Source of the DNA: JABWCQ01 sp964530625
Lineage (GTDB): Bacteria; Electryoneota; RPQS01
Reading direction: 5' to 3'
Length of the DNA: 64,000 nucleotides
NCBI GenBank assembly: GCA_964530625.1
Contig: CAZHAK010000012.1
Span: 8,678-72,677, forward strand
Shown: piece after piece, positions 42,658-51,931 of the stretch
Layout of the letters: every line of letters starts with the position of its first letter
How positions within the stretch are numbered: the stretch's first letter is position 1
Program-made: the position numbers and the translations under genes
The notes under the pieces: generated by a model
What the model was told of the DNA's origin: nothing
Seen by the model: the letters and a program-made list of their open reading frames with translations, nothing else
Databases searched by the model: none

Positions 42658-43701
42658 GTGAAGGTACTGATAACGGGCGGCGCGGGATTCCTCGGACTAC
42701 ACACCGCGCTGTGTTTTGCGGAGCATGGCTGGGACCTGATTTTAACGGACATAGCACCCTTTGAGACGTCGGAATATCCGGCGGGAACGGTTTTTCTTGA
42801 GCACGATGTGCGGGACAAAGCCGGGCTGGACAAAATCTTGTCGGAATACAAAGTGGACGTGATTGTCCATGGCGCGGCAGCTCTGCCTCTCTGGAAGCCG
42901 AAGGACATTTTTGAGATAAACGTGGAAGGCACGCGCCGCGTACTGGAATCGGCCAAACAAGCAGGGATAGACCGCGTCGTGTTTGTCTCGTCAACGGCGG
43001 TCTACGGCATTCCCGATCATCACCCCTTGTACGAAACGGACAGAGTGCATGGCGTAGGTCCGTATGGCGAGAGCAAGATTCAAGCGGAAGACGTTTGTTT
43101 CAAGTTTCGCTCAGCCGACTTCTGTGTGCCGGTGATTCGTCCCAAGACGTTTATCGGCACCCATCGTCTGGGAGTCTTTCAGATTCTTTATGATTGGGTC
43201 GAAAGCGGCAAGCGCATTCCGATGATCGGCAAGGGCAACAACCGCTATCAGCTTTTGGAAGTAGACGATCTTGCTGAGGCGATTTATTTAGGCGCAACGG
43301 TTGAGGCGGCTCGCGCGAATGATACATTCAACATCGGCGCGGAAGAATTCAAGACCGTCAGAGAAGACATGGGCGCAATGTGCCACTATGCGGGTAACGG
43401 TGCGCGTCCGTGGGGCACTCCCGCAGGGCCGGTCAAGCTCGCGCTGATGATTTTTGAAGTGATGGGACTTTCGCCTCTTTATAAATGGGTCTATGGCACG
43501 GCGGACCAGGACAGCTTCGTCTCAATTGACAAAGCCAAGCGCGAGCTGGGCTGGAGGCCGAAATACTCGAACGCGCAGGCCTTGATTCGCAGCTATCAAT
43601 GGTATTTGGATAACAAGCACACGATTCCCGAAGGCAGCGGCATCACGCACCGCATCGCCTGGAATCAAGGCATCCTGAAATTCTTCAAACGGTTTATGTG
43701 A
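42658..43701 (+). CDS. NAD-dependent epimerase/dehydratase (extended SDR)
   Basis: A 347-residue extended short-chain dehydrogenase. The NAD-binding motif is TGGAGFLG at the N-terminus, and the catalytic Ser and YxxxK are in VSSTAVYG and YGESK. GRWRPK-like LGWRPKYS near the C-terminus is typical of UDP-sugar epimerases. The exact substrate (sugar nucleotide or sterol-like) is not determined. The start is GTG 42658, with GGAG 9 bases upstream and the protein then beginning KVLITGGAG. It is first of a run of four same-strand genes. Confidence 0.85.
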   Translation: MKVLITGGAGFLGLHTALCFAEHGWDLILTDIAPFETSEYPAGTVFLEHDVRDKAGLDKILSEYKVDVIVHGAAALPLWKPKDIFEINVEGTRRVLESAKQAGIDRVVFVSSTAVYGIPDHHPLYETDRVHGVGPYGESKIQAEDVCFKFRSADFCVPVIRPKTFIGTHRLGVFQILYDWVESGKRIPMIGKGNNRYQLLEVDDLAEAIYLGATVEAARANDTFNIGAEEFKTVREDMGAMCHYAGNGARPWGTPAGPVKLALMIFEVMGLSPLYKWVYGTADQDSFVSIDKAKRELGWRPKYSNAQALIRSYQWYLDNKHTIPEGSGITHRIAWNQGILKFFKRFM

Positions 43702-43722
43702 TCTGCTGACGGGAGGTTGGGA

Positions 43723-46380
43723 ATGAAACTGTCCGCCACAATTGCACTTTCGATAGTTTGCCTGTTCTGTTTACAGTCAACGATGCTCGCCACTCCCTAT
43801 TGGACGGAGGCCCAGCTTGACTCAGCGCAAGCCGCGTCCGGTACTGCGTCATTGATTCGCCACGGTGAGACCGGCAACCGCTCGCACAGCAGATCGCTTG
43901 ACGATATTGCTTACTTCGTGAAGTATCGGCAGCTTTGTGATTTTCTGGCTTCGATGCAGGTCACGACACCCGGCGCGAACTTAGGCGGGATGCGCGAGGG
44001 CGAGGTCGGCAGCGACTTCAATATCATTCAGACCGACAACACACAAGAAGCCATTCGCGTTTGGTCGCAATATTCTATATGGACGGGCGACACCGCTCGC
44101 TATGCGCAGAACATTCGCAACGCCTGGACATATTGCACGGTCTGGCCCGCGTGGCGCGAAGAAGGCGGCGGCTACTACGCGATGCACAACTGCGGCTGGG
44201 GATTTGAAGCGGCCTACAAATACCGCGAAGCCTACGGCGACACGAGCAAAAACTGGTACGCCGACAGTTGCGCGTGGTGGGTGAACGGTAATCCGCTAAG
44301 TCTGACTTCGATTCTGAATATCGCCGCGCAAGGCTTGGGCATCGGCGGTATGTATCCTCACGCGGTCTATCGTGGCCGCACGGATTGGCAGGACTTCACA
44401 TTGGGCCGCGCGCGCATTATTCGCAATTGGTTTCAAGCAAATCCGTCGCGCTTAAATACCGAAACAAGTTGGGCACTCTGCGCAGGCACTGCGATTTGGG
44501 GAGTCTGCAATTCACTGTGGATAGCCTATCCCGACAGCGGCGCGACGTGGATAAACCAATACGGCACGAATCTCGAAACATGGGAGTCGCCCTCATCATG
44601 GTACAACGCATTTAATACGTGGTACTCGAACGCGACGTTCAGGTTCTGGGAAATCAGTGGCGACTCACTCTATTGGCATCGCGGGGTTTTCTACGCCGAC
44701 TCGCTGGTGGGTTTTGACGTGGACAACGACGGCGGCATTCCGCCGGGCACCTGCTGTATCAGCAACGGCAACGACCATACTTGGGTCAGTGCCTACATGG
44801 GTTGGATGGGACTCGAACGGATAATTTCGTCTGCGCCGATTTCGTTTGTGGATGCGGTCGGATTTTCCAGTCCCTCAGAGGACGCTGCGTATCTTGCGGG
44901 CGATCCGCTTCCGGTTACTGCGCTGGTCGCGAATCAGGGTACGGAAGCATTGCAGGGCCGTGTCTGGGTGTGGGGATTGAATTACTCGGACAGCGCAGAT
45001 TTCACTGCTGGAGCGGGTGACGTCGTGGAGGTACCGATGAGCAATCTTTGGACGCTTGCAGACAACTCCACACTTCCTGAATCGCCTATGCTATTTTCAA
45101 GGGTGCGGGTTATCTTAGAAGGCGACACTTTGCAGGCATTAGATTCTGCGGGCTTTGATATTCGGCGCGGTGGCATCGTGCAGGGAACTATCTCGGGCGA
45201 GTTTGACATCGCAACGTCCCCCGCCTGCTTGATTGAGTTCTATTCGGATTCCTACCCGGACTCGCTCTGGCACTCGGTAAATGTCGGCGCGGGCGAGATG
45301 TACTCCAATGGCGCTCGTCGCCTGTTGTCGGGCGGCAATCGAATGGTCGTCTACGGGCCAGCTCGCTACTTGATTGAAGAGATCGCGTTTTACCCATTAA
45401 CTCCGGAAGAGAATCCGGATGATCTCGATGTGTACCTGACATCATCGGACGTTCTTCTGGTGGATGACGATCTTGGACAAAGCTACGAGAATTATATTCT
45501 GTCAGCGCTTGATGCCAATGACAGAAATGTGCGCGTCTGGGATCGCCAGTCAACGGTGCTCGGCGATCTGTCTAATGTGCCGTGGTTGATTTGGATGACG
45601 GGCAACGACGCGGTGACGACTCTTGATGCGCAAGACCATAATACGTTAACGGGCTTTATGCTGGCAGGCGGCGGAGTGTTATTGACGGGGCAGAACATCA
45701 CGGATGATCCTCAGAACGAAGACTTCTTACGCGACATAATGCGATGCGAGGAAGATCGCTCGGATACGGACGTGCTGCGCGCCTATGGCTTAGGCGACGA
45801 CCCTGACGTGGATGGACAATTCTTGTTGCTGTTAGGCTCACAAGGGGCGCAGAATCAAACAAGCCCCTCCTCTATCACTTTGTTAAATGGAGCCACAGCG
45901 ATCTTTGTCAATGATACGATCACGGAGGAAGTGTGCGGAGTATCAGGACTGCATGGATCTGGCAAGTTTATTTTCCTGAGCTTCGGACTTGAAGGAGCGT
46001 CAGGACAAGCTGGCAGTACGTCGCGCTCCGTGTTTTTATCTGCTGCAGAAGACTGGTTGACAGCACCGCTGCAAGCAACCATTGATCCACCCGTCGTGTG
46101 GAACTTCGAGTTGCTGCCGAGTTTTCCCAATCCTTTCAACGGCCAAGTGCAGATTCGCTGGCTCGCTCCAGATAATTCTTCCCGAACTACTCTCCAAGTT
46201 TACAATCTTTTGGGCAGGCATGTGACAACCTTGTTTGACGGGTTCGGGAAAATTGGACAAAACTTGGTCACATGGAACGGCGCAACATCAAGTGGTGTTC
46301 CGGTATCCAGCGGAACGTACTTGGTTCGCTTGACGACGCCGGACGCGACGCTGTCACACTCCATCCGCTTCATCCGCTGA
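43723..46380 (+). CDS. Large secreted protein with type IX sorting domain
   Basis: An 885-residue protein, with GGGAGG 6 bases before the ATG. A signal peptide (ATIALSIVCLFCLQSTMLA) ends near residue 25. Residues about 30-360 are helical and tryptophan-rich, with repeated motifs such as TYCTVWPAWREEGGGYY and ETSWALCAGTAIWGV. They resemble an alpha/alpha toroid. About 370-500 is a beta-rich linker. About 575-780 is a Rossmann-like amidotransferase-fold module also found in the metalloprotease at 56131. The C-terminus has the sorting signature SFPNPFNGQ and NLLGRHV. It should be exported by type IX secretion. No catalytic residues are assignable. Confidence 0.8.
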   Translation: MKLSATIALSIVCLFCLQSTMLATPYWTEAQLDSAQAASGTASLIRHGETGNRSHSRSLDDIAYFVKYRQLCDFLASMQVTTPGANLGGMREGEVGSDFNIIQTDNTQEAIRVWSQYSIWTGDTARYAQNIRNAWTYCTVWPAWREEGGGYYAMHNCGWGFEAAYKYREAYGDTSKNWYADSCAWWVNGNPLSLTSILNIAAQGLGIGGMYPHAVYRGRTDWQDFTLGRARIIRNWFQANPSRLNTETSWALCAGTAIWGVCNSLWIAYPDSGATWINQYGTNLETWESPSSWYNAFNTWYSNATFRFWEISGDSLYWHRGVFYADSLVGFDVDNDGGIPPGTCCISNGNDHTWVSAYMGWMGLERIISSAPISFVDAVGFSSPSEDAAYLAGDPLPVTALVANQGTEALQGRVWVWGLNYSDSADFTAGAGDVVEVPMSNLWTLADNSTLPESPMLFSRVRVILEGDTLQALDSAGFDIRRGGIVQGTISGEFDIATSPACLIEFYSDSYPDSLWHSVNVGAGEMYSNGARRLLSGGNRMVVYGPARYLIEEIAFYPLTPEENPDDLDVYLTSSDVLLVDDDLGQSYENYILSALDANDRNVRVWDRQSTVLGDLSNVPWLIWMTGNDAVTTLDAQDHNTLTGFMLAGGGVLLTGQNITDDPQNEDFLRDIMRCEEDRSDTDVLRAYGLGDDPDVDGQFLLLLGSQGAQNQTSPSSITLLNGATAIFVNDTITEEVCGVSGLHGSGKFIFLSFGLEGASGQAGSTSRSVFLSAAEDWLTAPLQATIDPPVVWNFELLPSFPNPFNGQVQIRWLAPDNSSRTTLQVYNLLGRHVTTLFDGFGKIGQNLVTWNGATSSGVPVSSGTYLVRLTTPDATLSHSIRFIR

Positions 46381-46384
46381 ACCC

Positions 46385-47716
46385 GTGAGCGGCTTCTTTT
46401 CGTTTCGCCGCAAGAATCCGGGGCAGGTCTTCGCGTGGGCGACCTACGATTTCGGCAACTCAGCCTTCGCGACGACAATCCTTGCCGTAATCTTCAACAA
46501 ATATTACGCGGGCGTCATCGCTGGCGGCGCGGAGGGAGTTGCGGTGATGGGAACACAGGTTCCCGGCACGACGGTCTTTAGTTTTTTTGTTTCGGCCAGT
46601 ATGATTCTGGTCGCGTTGCTGGGGCCGCTACTCTCTGCTCTTTCTGATTTGGGTCACCTGAAACGGCGCATGCTCCTGCTGCATACAGCGATTGGAGTTG
46701 CCGCGACGATGATGCTCGCGACACTCGGCGAAGGCGATTGGCTGATCGGCGGAGTATGGTTTACCATCGCACAATTTGGTTTTGCCGGAGCCGCGATTTT
46801 TTACAACGCGATGCTGCTGGACATCGCGGATCCACAGGATTACGCGAAAGTCTCAAGCATCGGCTGGGCGTGGGGATATTTAGGCGGCGGGATGCTGTTG
46901 GCTGTGAATCTTGTCATGCTTCAGTATCCGCACTTGCTGGGCCTTCCCGCGGGCTTTTTCACGGTTCAGCACTGTTTCTTAAGCGCGGCGGTTTGGTGGG
47001 CGGTGTTTACAATCCCCATCGCGCTCTCCGTGCGCGGGCAACCGTCTGCGAAAACCGTGAGGATCAAGCAAGCCTTCCGCGCGTTACTCCGCAGCCTAAG
47101 AAGCCTGCGCAAACTTCCGACATTCTCGCGCTTCTTCTTTGCATACTTGCTTTACAATGACGGGATCGAAACCGTAATTATCATGGCGTCCATCTTCGGA
47201 GATCAGGAGTTACATATGGAAACAGGAGAGCTTGTGCTCTTCTTCCTAATGGTGCAGGGTGTCGCCTTTGTGGGATCACTTATTTTTGGAGTGATCGCCA
47301 ACCGTTGGAACAATCGCGACGCGGTTTTGTTGGGTGTGGGAATCTGGAGTCTAGTTGCGCTCTGGGGTTGGCAGTTGGGCTGGATGGGCGATGCCTTGCA
47401 AGAATACTGGTTTTTGGGAATTCTCGCGGGTCTCGTGTTGGGTGGTACTCAAGCGGCTTCGCGTTCGCTGCAAGCCACTCTGATTCCACCCAGTCAATCT
47501 GCGGAGTTTTTTAGCTTCTTTGCGGTTTCCGGAAAGTTTGCAAGTGCGGTCGGACCGGCTATCTTCGGAATTGCCGTTTGGATCACCGGCAGCTTGCGAA
47601 TCGGGATGTTGTCACTACTGATATTTTTCGTACTCGGCGCATGGCTGCTTTGGGGAGTTTCCGAAGAGCAGGGCCGTCGGGAAGCACTCGACTTTCAATC
47701 AAATAGAGATGAATAA
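46385..47716 (+). CDS. MFS transporter, Atg22/UMF1 family (GTG start)
   Basis: A 443-residue membrane protein with about twelve hydrophobic helices. The N-terminal WATYDFGNSAFATTILAVIF is the hallmark of the Atg22-like (UMF1) group. Yeast Atg22 exports amino acids from the vacuole, but bacterial substrates are unknown. The start is GTG, 4 bases after the previous stop, so it is translationally coupled to the secreted protein. A role in recovering products of its neighbour is inference. Confidence 0.85.
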   Translation: MSGFFSFRRKNPGQVFAWATYDFGNSAFATTILAVIFNKYYAGVIAGGAEGVAVMGTQVPGTTVFSFFVSASMILVALLGPLLSALSDLGHLKRRMLLLHTAIGVAATMMLATLGEGDWLIGGVWFTIAQFGFAGAAIFYNAMLLDIADPQDYAKVSSIGWAWGYLGGGMLLAVNLVMLQYPHLLGLPAGFFTVQHCFLSAAVWWAVFTIPIALSVRGQPSAKTVRIKQAFRALLRSLRSLRKLPTFSRFFFAYLLYNDGIETVIIMASIFGDQELHMETGELVLFFLMVQGVAFVGSLIFGVIANRWNNRDAVLLGVGIWSLVALWGWQLGWMGDALQEYWFLGILAGLVLGGTQAASRSLQATLIPPSQSAEFFSFFAVSGKFASAVGPAIFGIAVWITGSLRIGMLSLLIFFVLGAWLLWGVSEEQGRREALDFQSNRDE

Positions 47717-47749
47717 ACCAAGTTTAAAGACTTCAAGACGGGAGATTAC

Positions 47750-48373
47750 ATGAACGTTGCGCGACTCTTTTTTGCACTGCTGCTCACATTCAATCTATCC
47801 GCACATGCCGAGGAGATGCCCGAACTTGCGACCCTTTTGGCGCTCTTCAGCGCGAGCGCGACAGAGAACGGCACCATCCGCTTGAATTGGACCCTCGACC
47901 AGCAATCTCCTGCCGTGATAAAATTTCGCGTTTATCGCGGCTATGAAGAACTGGGAAACTTCTCCGTCTTATCCGAGATTCCGTTTCACGCGGAACAGGG
48001 CGCGGCGGACTATCTGTTGAACGACACGTCGGCGATTCCGGGTGTGACCTACTACTACAAGCTCGCGGCACAAGGTCAACTGAACGAATCCATCTTCCCT
48101 GTCGTGATTTCGGCAGGAGTACCATTAGGCGACAAGAACGCGGGTCAGGACGACGAAGCTCCCGCGATCATTCTTCCCGGTGAGACGGTAAGACTGTACG
48201 TGCGCAAATCCGGGCACGTCAAGCTCGAACGCACAGCCCCCGAACAAAAGACACTGATTGATGGCGAGTTAGCATCGGGAGTCTATGAAGTCGAAGCGGG
48301 CCCGGCTGCTCAATCGCTGAAAGTTTGGGCGGGGCAAGCCTACGAGTTTTCGTTAAGCTGGCCGATACAATAA
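47750..48373 (+). CDS. Small exported protein with fibronectin-III-like domain
   Basis: A 207-residue protein with a signal peptide (RLFFALLLTFNLSAHA, cut near 20). Residues about 35-125 have the fibronectin type III pattern (RLNWTLDQQSP, then KFRVYRGY and GVTYYYKLAAQ). The C-terminal 70 residues are beta-rich with no sorting domain. The ribosome binding site GGGAG is 6 bases before ATG. It ends the operon that starts with the epimerase. Function unknown; probably periplasmic. Confidence 0.7.
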   Translation: MNVARLFFALLLTFNLSAHAEEMPELATLLALFSASATENGTIRLNWTLDQQSPAVIKFRVYRGYEELGNFSVLSEIPFHAEQGAADYLLNDTSAIPGVTYYYKLAAQGQLNESIFPVVISAGVPLGDKNAGQDDEAPAIILPGETVRLYVRKSGHVKLERTAPEQKTLIDGELASGVYEVEAGPAAQSLKVWAGQAYEFSLSWPIQ

Positions 48374-48392
48374 GCAGTGTTACGGCTAGCAA

Positions 48393-48419
48393 AAGAGCCA
48401 CTCCCGTGAGTGGCTCTTC
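48393..48419. terminator. Bidirectional terminator between convergent genes
   Basis: AAGAGCCACTC and its complement flank a 4-base CCGT loop, with short A and T flanks. It lies between the plus-strand gene ending at 48373 and the phosphatase gene ending at 48443. Confidence 0.8.
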
Positions 48420-48442
48420 AGCTTATTGAATCTCTATGTCCG

Positions 48443-49291
48443 TTACACTCTCGCGTCCGCGATACACTGTATCAACTGCGAGTGAAACTCCTGTGACGCT
48501 CCGAGAATGTTTCCCGACTCAAGAAAGTTTTCGTCGCCGTCAAAGTCACTGCACACTCCGCCTGCTTCTCGAACGATCAAAGCACCCGCCGCAATGTCCC
48601 ACGGCGACAGACGGTGCTCCCAAAAACCGTCAAAGATCCCCTGCGCAGTCCAGCATAAGTCCAGCGCGGCGGCGCCCGCTCTGCGAATGGCGCGGCATCT
48701 TGGAAAAATGACCGCGAACTCTTTCAGATAAAGTGTAAGCTCGTCCGAGTGCCGGCGCGGAAATCCCGTCGCCAAGACCGCGTCGCCAAGTTTAATTTTG
48801 CGTGTAACAGCCAAGCGCTGTGTATTCAAGTAGCTGCCCTTGCCCTTTGCGCCCCAAAACAGCTCGCCCGTTACAGGATTGTACACGACTCCGCACAGCA
48901 GTTCCTGCACACCATCGTCGCGCACTTCAACTAACCCCAGACTGACGGCAAAGACCGGGAACCTCTGTACAAAATTGGTCGTACCATCGAGAGGGTCAAG
49001 ATACCAGATCAGTCCGTTCCCTTGGCGGGATGTGCCTTCTTCACAAATTATTCCCGCTTCAGGCATTTCCTTTTGCAGGAATTCCGACACAACCGCTTCC
49101 GATTCAATATCTGCGCGCGTCACAAGATCCCCTCTGCCCTTCTCGCGCACGTCTTTCCCGCTCAGATCTTGCCAGTAGTTCATCAGCACGTCTCCGGCCT
49201 TCAGGCAGGCCAAAATGGCAAGCGACGCCCGCTCGTCGGTTCCAAGGGCCAACTTGCGTGCGTCGCGGAAGAATTCAGTTGAAGTGTTCAC
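48443..49291 (-). CDS. Inositol-monophosphatase family phosphatase
   Basis: A 282-residue Mg-dependent, Li-sensitive-fold phosphatase. Metal and catalytic motifs are all present: DLVTRADIESE, EE at 84-85, DPLDGTTNF (D99, D102) and WDIAAGALIVREAGG (D232). Enzymes of this family hydrolyse inositol phosphate, fructose bisphosphate, histidinol phosphate or PAP. The motif set alone fits SuhB-like inositol monophosphatase best. An N-terminal 20 residues precede the usual start. The gene lies 61 bases after the kinase-like gene and is probably in the same transcript. Confidence 0.87.
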   Translation of the reverse strand: MNTSTEFFRDARKLALGTDERASLAILACLKAGDVLMNYWQDLSGKDVREKGRGDLVTRADIESEAVVSEFLQKEMPEAGIICEEGTSRQGNGLIWYLDPLDGTTNFVQRFPVFAVSLGLVEVRDDGVQELLCGVVYNPVTGELFWGAKGKGSYLNTQRLAVTRKIKLGDAVLATGFPRRHSDELTLYLKEFAVIFPRCRAIRRAGAAALDLCWTAQGIFDGFWEHRLSPWDIAAGALIVREAGGVCSDFDGDENFLESGNILGASQEFHSQLIQCIADARV

Positions 49292-49352
49292 GGCCTGTTC
49301 ATCTCGTATCGTTGTTTGCGTGTCTTTACGATACGATTTCGCAAGCTGACAA

Positions 49353-50105
49353 TCAAGTCTGGGGAGCGTTTCGGGAGAGCGTCACGGTCAGCACGATGCG
49401 CCCGGTTTCCTGCTGGACCTCGTAAGTCGCGCCGTTCTCCCCTAGTCGCGCCAGATACATGTGCAATCCGTCTGTCTGCAACGGCTCTTCTTCAGTCTCA
49501 AAGTATTTCGCCTCCATCACAAGCACGCCAGTGCTGTTGGCAAAATTCGTGGTGACGTTCAATTCAACCAGTCCGCGCGAAAAGTCATGCGCCGCCAGCG
49601 CGCGCAGCACAAACTCGTCAATCACCGCCGCTATATGTTTATACACGGTATAAACCGTGTAGGCATCGCTGGCCAGATCAAAGCGCTTGCGCACTTTGTG
49701 CTTATAGGTCAAGTTCGCGTCCAGAAACTGCAATTCGTTGCTGACCATCTCAAACAAGGACATCGGACCGGGCGTTTCCTGTGCGCAACGATGAAAGCGT
49801 CTGATAATTACCTGCAAGAGCTCTGTCAAATGACGGGCATTGCGCGACATAATATCGAGATTCGAACAGCTTTTTTGATGCTGCACTTTCAGGGCTTCGG
49901 CAGATTGCGACGCGCCATGCTCAAGCTCTTTAAGCAGCCGTTCCTGCTCGCCTACGCGCATTTCGAGCAGCTGCGTGGCGCCAATCACTCCGGAGAGTGG
50001 GGTCGCGAGATTGTGAACGATACCCGGCAGCAAGCTTCCGAGAAACTCGAGTTCAAGGCTGTCGAAGTGAGCGCTTGGCTGCTGTTTTGACGTAGAGTCT
50101 GTCAT
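49353..50105 (-). CDS. Degenerate histidine-kinase-like protein
   Basis: A 250-residue protein without a signal peptide or membrane segment. Residues 22-110 form a dimerisation helical hairpin with an H-box-like sequence LPGIVHNLATPLSG (H31). The C-terminal part resembles the end of an HATPase domain (GLHMYLARLGENGA, TGRIVLTVTLS). However, the N-box region (IDEFVLRALAAHDF) lacks its asparagine and the DxGxG box is missing. It is therefore unlikely to bind ATP normally. It may act as a scaffold, phosphotransfer or phosphatase partner. The only binding-site-like sequence (AGGA) is far from the ATG. Confidence 0.65.
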   Translation of the reverse strand: MTDSTSKQQPSAHFDSLELEFLGSLLPGIVHNLATPLSGVIGATQLLEMRVGEQERLLKELEHGASQSAEALKVQHQKSCSNLDIMSRNARHLTELLQVIIRRFHRCAQETPGPMSLFEMVSNELQFLDANLTYKHKVRKRFDLASDAYTVYTVYKHIAAVIDEFVLRALAAHDFSRGLVELNVTTNFANSTGVLVMEAKYFETEEEPLQTDGLHMYLARLGENGATYEVQQETGRIVLTVTLSRNAPQT

Positions 50106-50472
50106 ATGTTTCGGCTTGCTTTTCCTGAAGAAAGTCTGTAAGTTACAAGGGTCAGTGCTGAATCTTGCCGGTCTGAACGTGCGTAAACCCGTGAATAATG
50201 TTCTGATGCATGTTCAGTATTTGCAAATACAGTTCCCAAGTTATACTGAGCCTCCACTTCTTAGTTGGCAGGCGCACATTGTTGCGGCCGAATAGCACCG
50301 CTTGCCGCAACTTGCCAAAGAGAGTCCCCATAGCGACTGAATCAAACATCATTCATGCATAAAGCGGCGCACCGCGTCGTCCCCCGACTCGGAATGTTTT
50401 GAAGTATCGCAACGTGAAGTTGCCGGATCATCACACTACGATTGAAAAACATTACCTACCAGTACCATTTCA
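50106..50472. other. Region between kinase-like gene and CLC gene
   Basis: About 370 bases hold the start regions of two divergent genes. A possible small open frame (50152-50352) is listed separately. No strong promoter with 17-base spacing was found on either strand, and no tRNA or terminator-like hairpin. Confidence 0.5.
50152..50352 (-). CDS. Possible small protein, 66 residues
   Basis: An open frame with ATG at 50352 and a second ATG seven codons in. Residues 11-50 read like a real protein (GKLRQAVLFGRNN, KKWRLSITWELYLQILNMHQ) with an amphipathic helix. No ribosome binding site is visible before either ATG. It lies 46 bases upstream of the kinase-like gene on the same strand. It may be a genuine small partner or a chance frame. 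Confidence 0.3.
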   Translation of the reverse strand: MMFDSVAMGTLFGKLRQAVLFGRNNVRLPTKKWRLSITWELYLQILNMHQNIIHGFTHVQTGKIQH

Positions 50473-51882
50473 TTGACTCGTTTATTTGAACCACGCCGCC
50501 ACGTCGTCGCCACGTTTTCCGAACAGACAGCGCTGTTTATCTCGCTGATTCGTTGGACAATTTTGGCCCTTGTCGTGGGAACGGTTGTGGGCGCGTCAAC
50601 ATACGGCTTCATAAAACTGCTCGAGTGGTCGTCTGAAACGGCAGCACAGTTTCCCTATTACTTTTTGGCGATACCGATAGCGTTTGTTTTGTCCGCTCTC
50701 CTGGTGCACTATCTTGCACCGGACGCGGAGGGCCACGGCACAGAACGGATCATTGACGCGGTGCACAAAAACAGTGGCCGCATGCGGTTGCGCGTGGTGC
50801 CCGTTAAAGTGCTCACAACGGTCATAACCATTGCTGGCGGCGGTAGCGCAGGCAAGGAGGGTCCGGCGGCACAAATCGGCGCGGCGCTCGCGTCGGGATT
50901 TGCATCGCTCATGAAGCTTAATGACCGCGACCGCAAAAAAATTGTGGTGTGTGGTATTTCGGCGGGCTTTGCCTCAGTTTTCGGAACACCTGTAGCCGGA
51001 GCGATCTTTGGAATAGAAGTGCTGTTTCTGGGTCACTTGATGTACGATGTTTTAGTGCCTTCGTTCATCGCCGGAATAACAGCCTATCAGGTTGCCTCCT
51101 GGTTGGGACTGCAATACTGGTCGCACGCGATTGTTGAGATTCCTCCTTTGGGTCAGGGCTATGTCATTCAACTGGTCTTGACCGGTGTCGTGTTCGGCCT
51201 CGTGACGGTGTTATTCATCGAGTTCGTGAGATTTTTGAAACGCGCGATGCCGATCTTATGGCCAAACTTCATCGCGCGCGCGTTTGTCGGAGGCATGGTA
51301 GTCGTAGGGATCGCCGTCGTGTTCGGTTTCGAGGTCACGGGCTTGGGCACGGAACATATCGAACACATTTTCGAAGGGGAACCGGTTACTCCCTTCCTGT
51401 GGCTGGGCAAGATTCTCGCAACAGCCGTGACCCTTGAAGCCGGCGGGTCCGGCGGGATAGTCACGCCCATTTTCTTTGTCGGCGCGGCCGCAGGCAGTTT
51501 CTGGGCGGGAATAATTGGTGCCAATGCCGTCACGATGGCCGCACTGGGCACAACCTCCATACTCGCCGGCGCGGCCAACACACCGATTGCCGCCTCTATG
51601 CTGGCGATTGAAATGTTTGGCGCGGATATCGGCCCTTATGCGGCGGGATGCGCAATGGTCTCATTCATCATGACGGGTCATCGCAGCATCTACCCCAGTC
51701 AAGTGCTTTCGGCATCCAAGAGCGATTCATTGGTGGCTCAGTTGAACGAGCCGCTTGCACCCCACACGCGCTCGACCTTGAGTACGGAAGGTCAGGAAGA
51801 GTTTGATCGAGTTTATTCCTTCCCGATGCGGGTCTGGAGATTCCTTACAATCGGCATCTGGCAATGGAAGCCGCGCAAATAA
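50473..51882 (+). CDS. CLC family chloride channel or antiporter (TTG start)
   Basis: A 469-residue CLC protein with about ten or more membrane helices and no C-terminal CBS domains. The selectivity motif GSAGKEGPAAQIG places the gating glutamate at E129. LEAGGSGGIVTPIFFVGAAAG is the third family motif. At the place of the internal proton glutamate of E. coli ClC (IIEEM), this protein reads GIEVLF. The proton residue appears to be valine, so it may be a channel or an unusual exchanger. No ATG is available at the N-terminus, and the TTG at 50473 is used. The motif alignment was made by eye. Confidence 0.88.
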   Translation: MTRLFEPRRHVVATFSEQTALFISLIRWTILALVVGTVVGASTYGFIKLLEWSSETAAQFPYYFLAIPIAFVLSALLVHYLAPDAEGHGTERIIDAVHKNSGRMRLRVVPVKVLTTVITIAGGGSAGKEGPAAQIGAALASGFASLMKLNDRDRKKIVVCGISAGFASVFGTPVAGAIFGIEVLFLGHLMYDVLVPSFIAGITAYQVASWLGLQYWSHAIVEIPPLGQGYVIQLVLTGVVFGLVTVLFIEFVRFLKRAMPILWPNFIARAFVGGMVVVGIAVVFGFEVTGLGTEHIEHIFEGEPVTPFLWLGKILATAVTLEAGGSGGIVTPIFFVGAAAGSFWAGIIGANAVTMAALGTTSILAGAANTPIAASMLAIEMFGADIGPYAAGCAMVSFIMTGHRSIYPSQVLSASKSDSLVAQLNEPLAPHTRSTLSTEGQEEFDRVYSFPMRVWRFLTIGIWQWKPRK

Positions 51883-51913
51883 AAGAAGGCCGCCTGTTTG
51901 AGCGGCCTTCTTC
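51883..51913. terminator. Bidirectional terminator between CLC and ATPase genes
   Basis: AAGAAGGCCGC and GCGGCCTTCTT are exact inverted repeats with an 8-base loop, lying between convergent stops at 51882 and 51932. Confidence 0.85.
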
Positions 51914-51931
51914 ACATGTAAACCGGAAACA

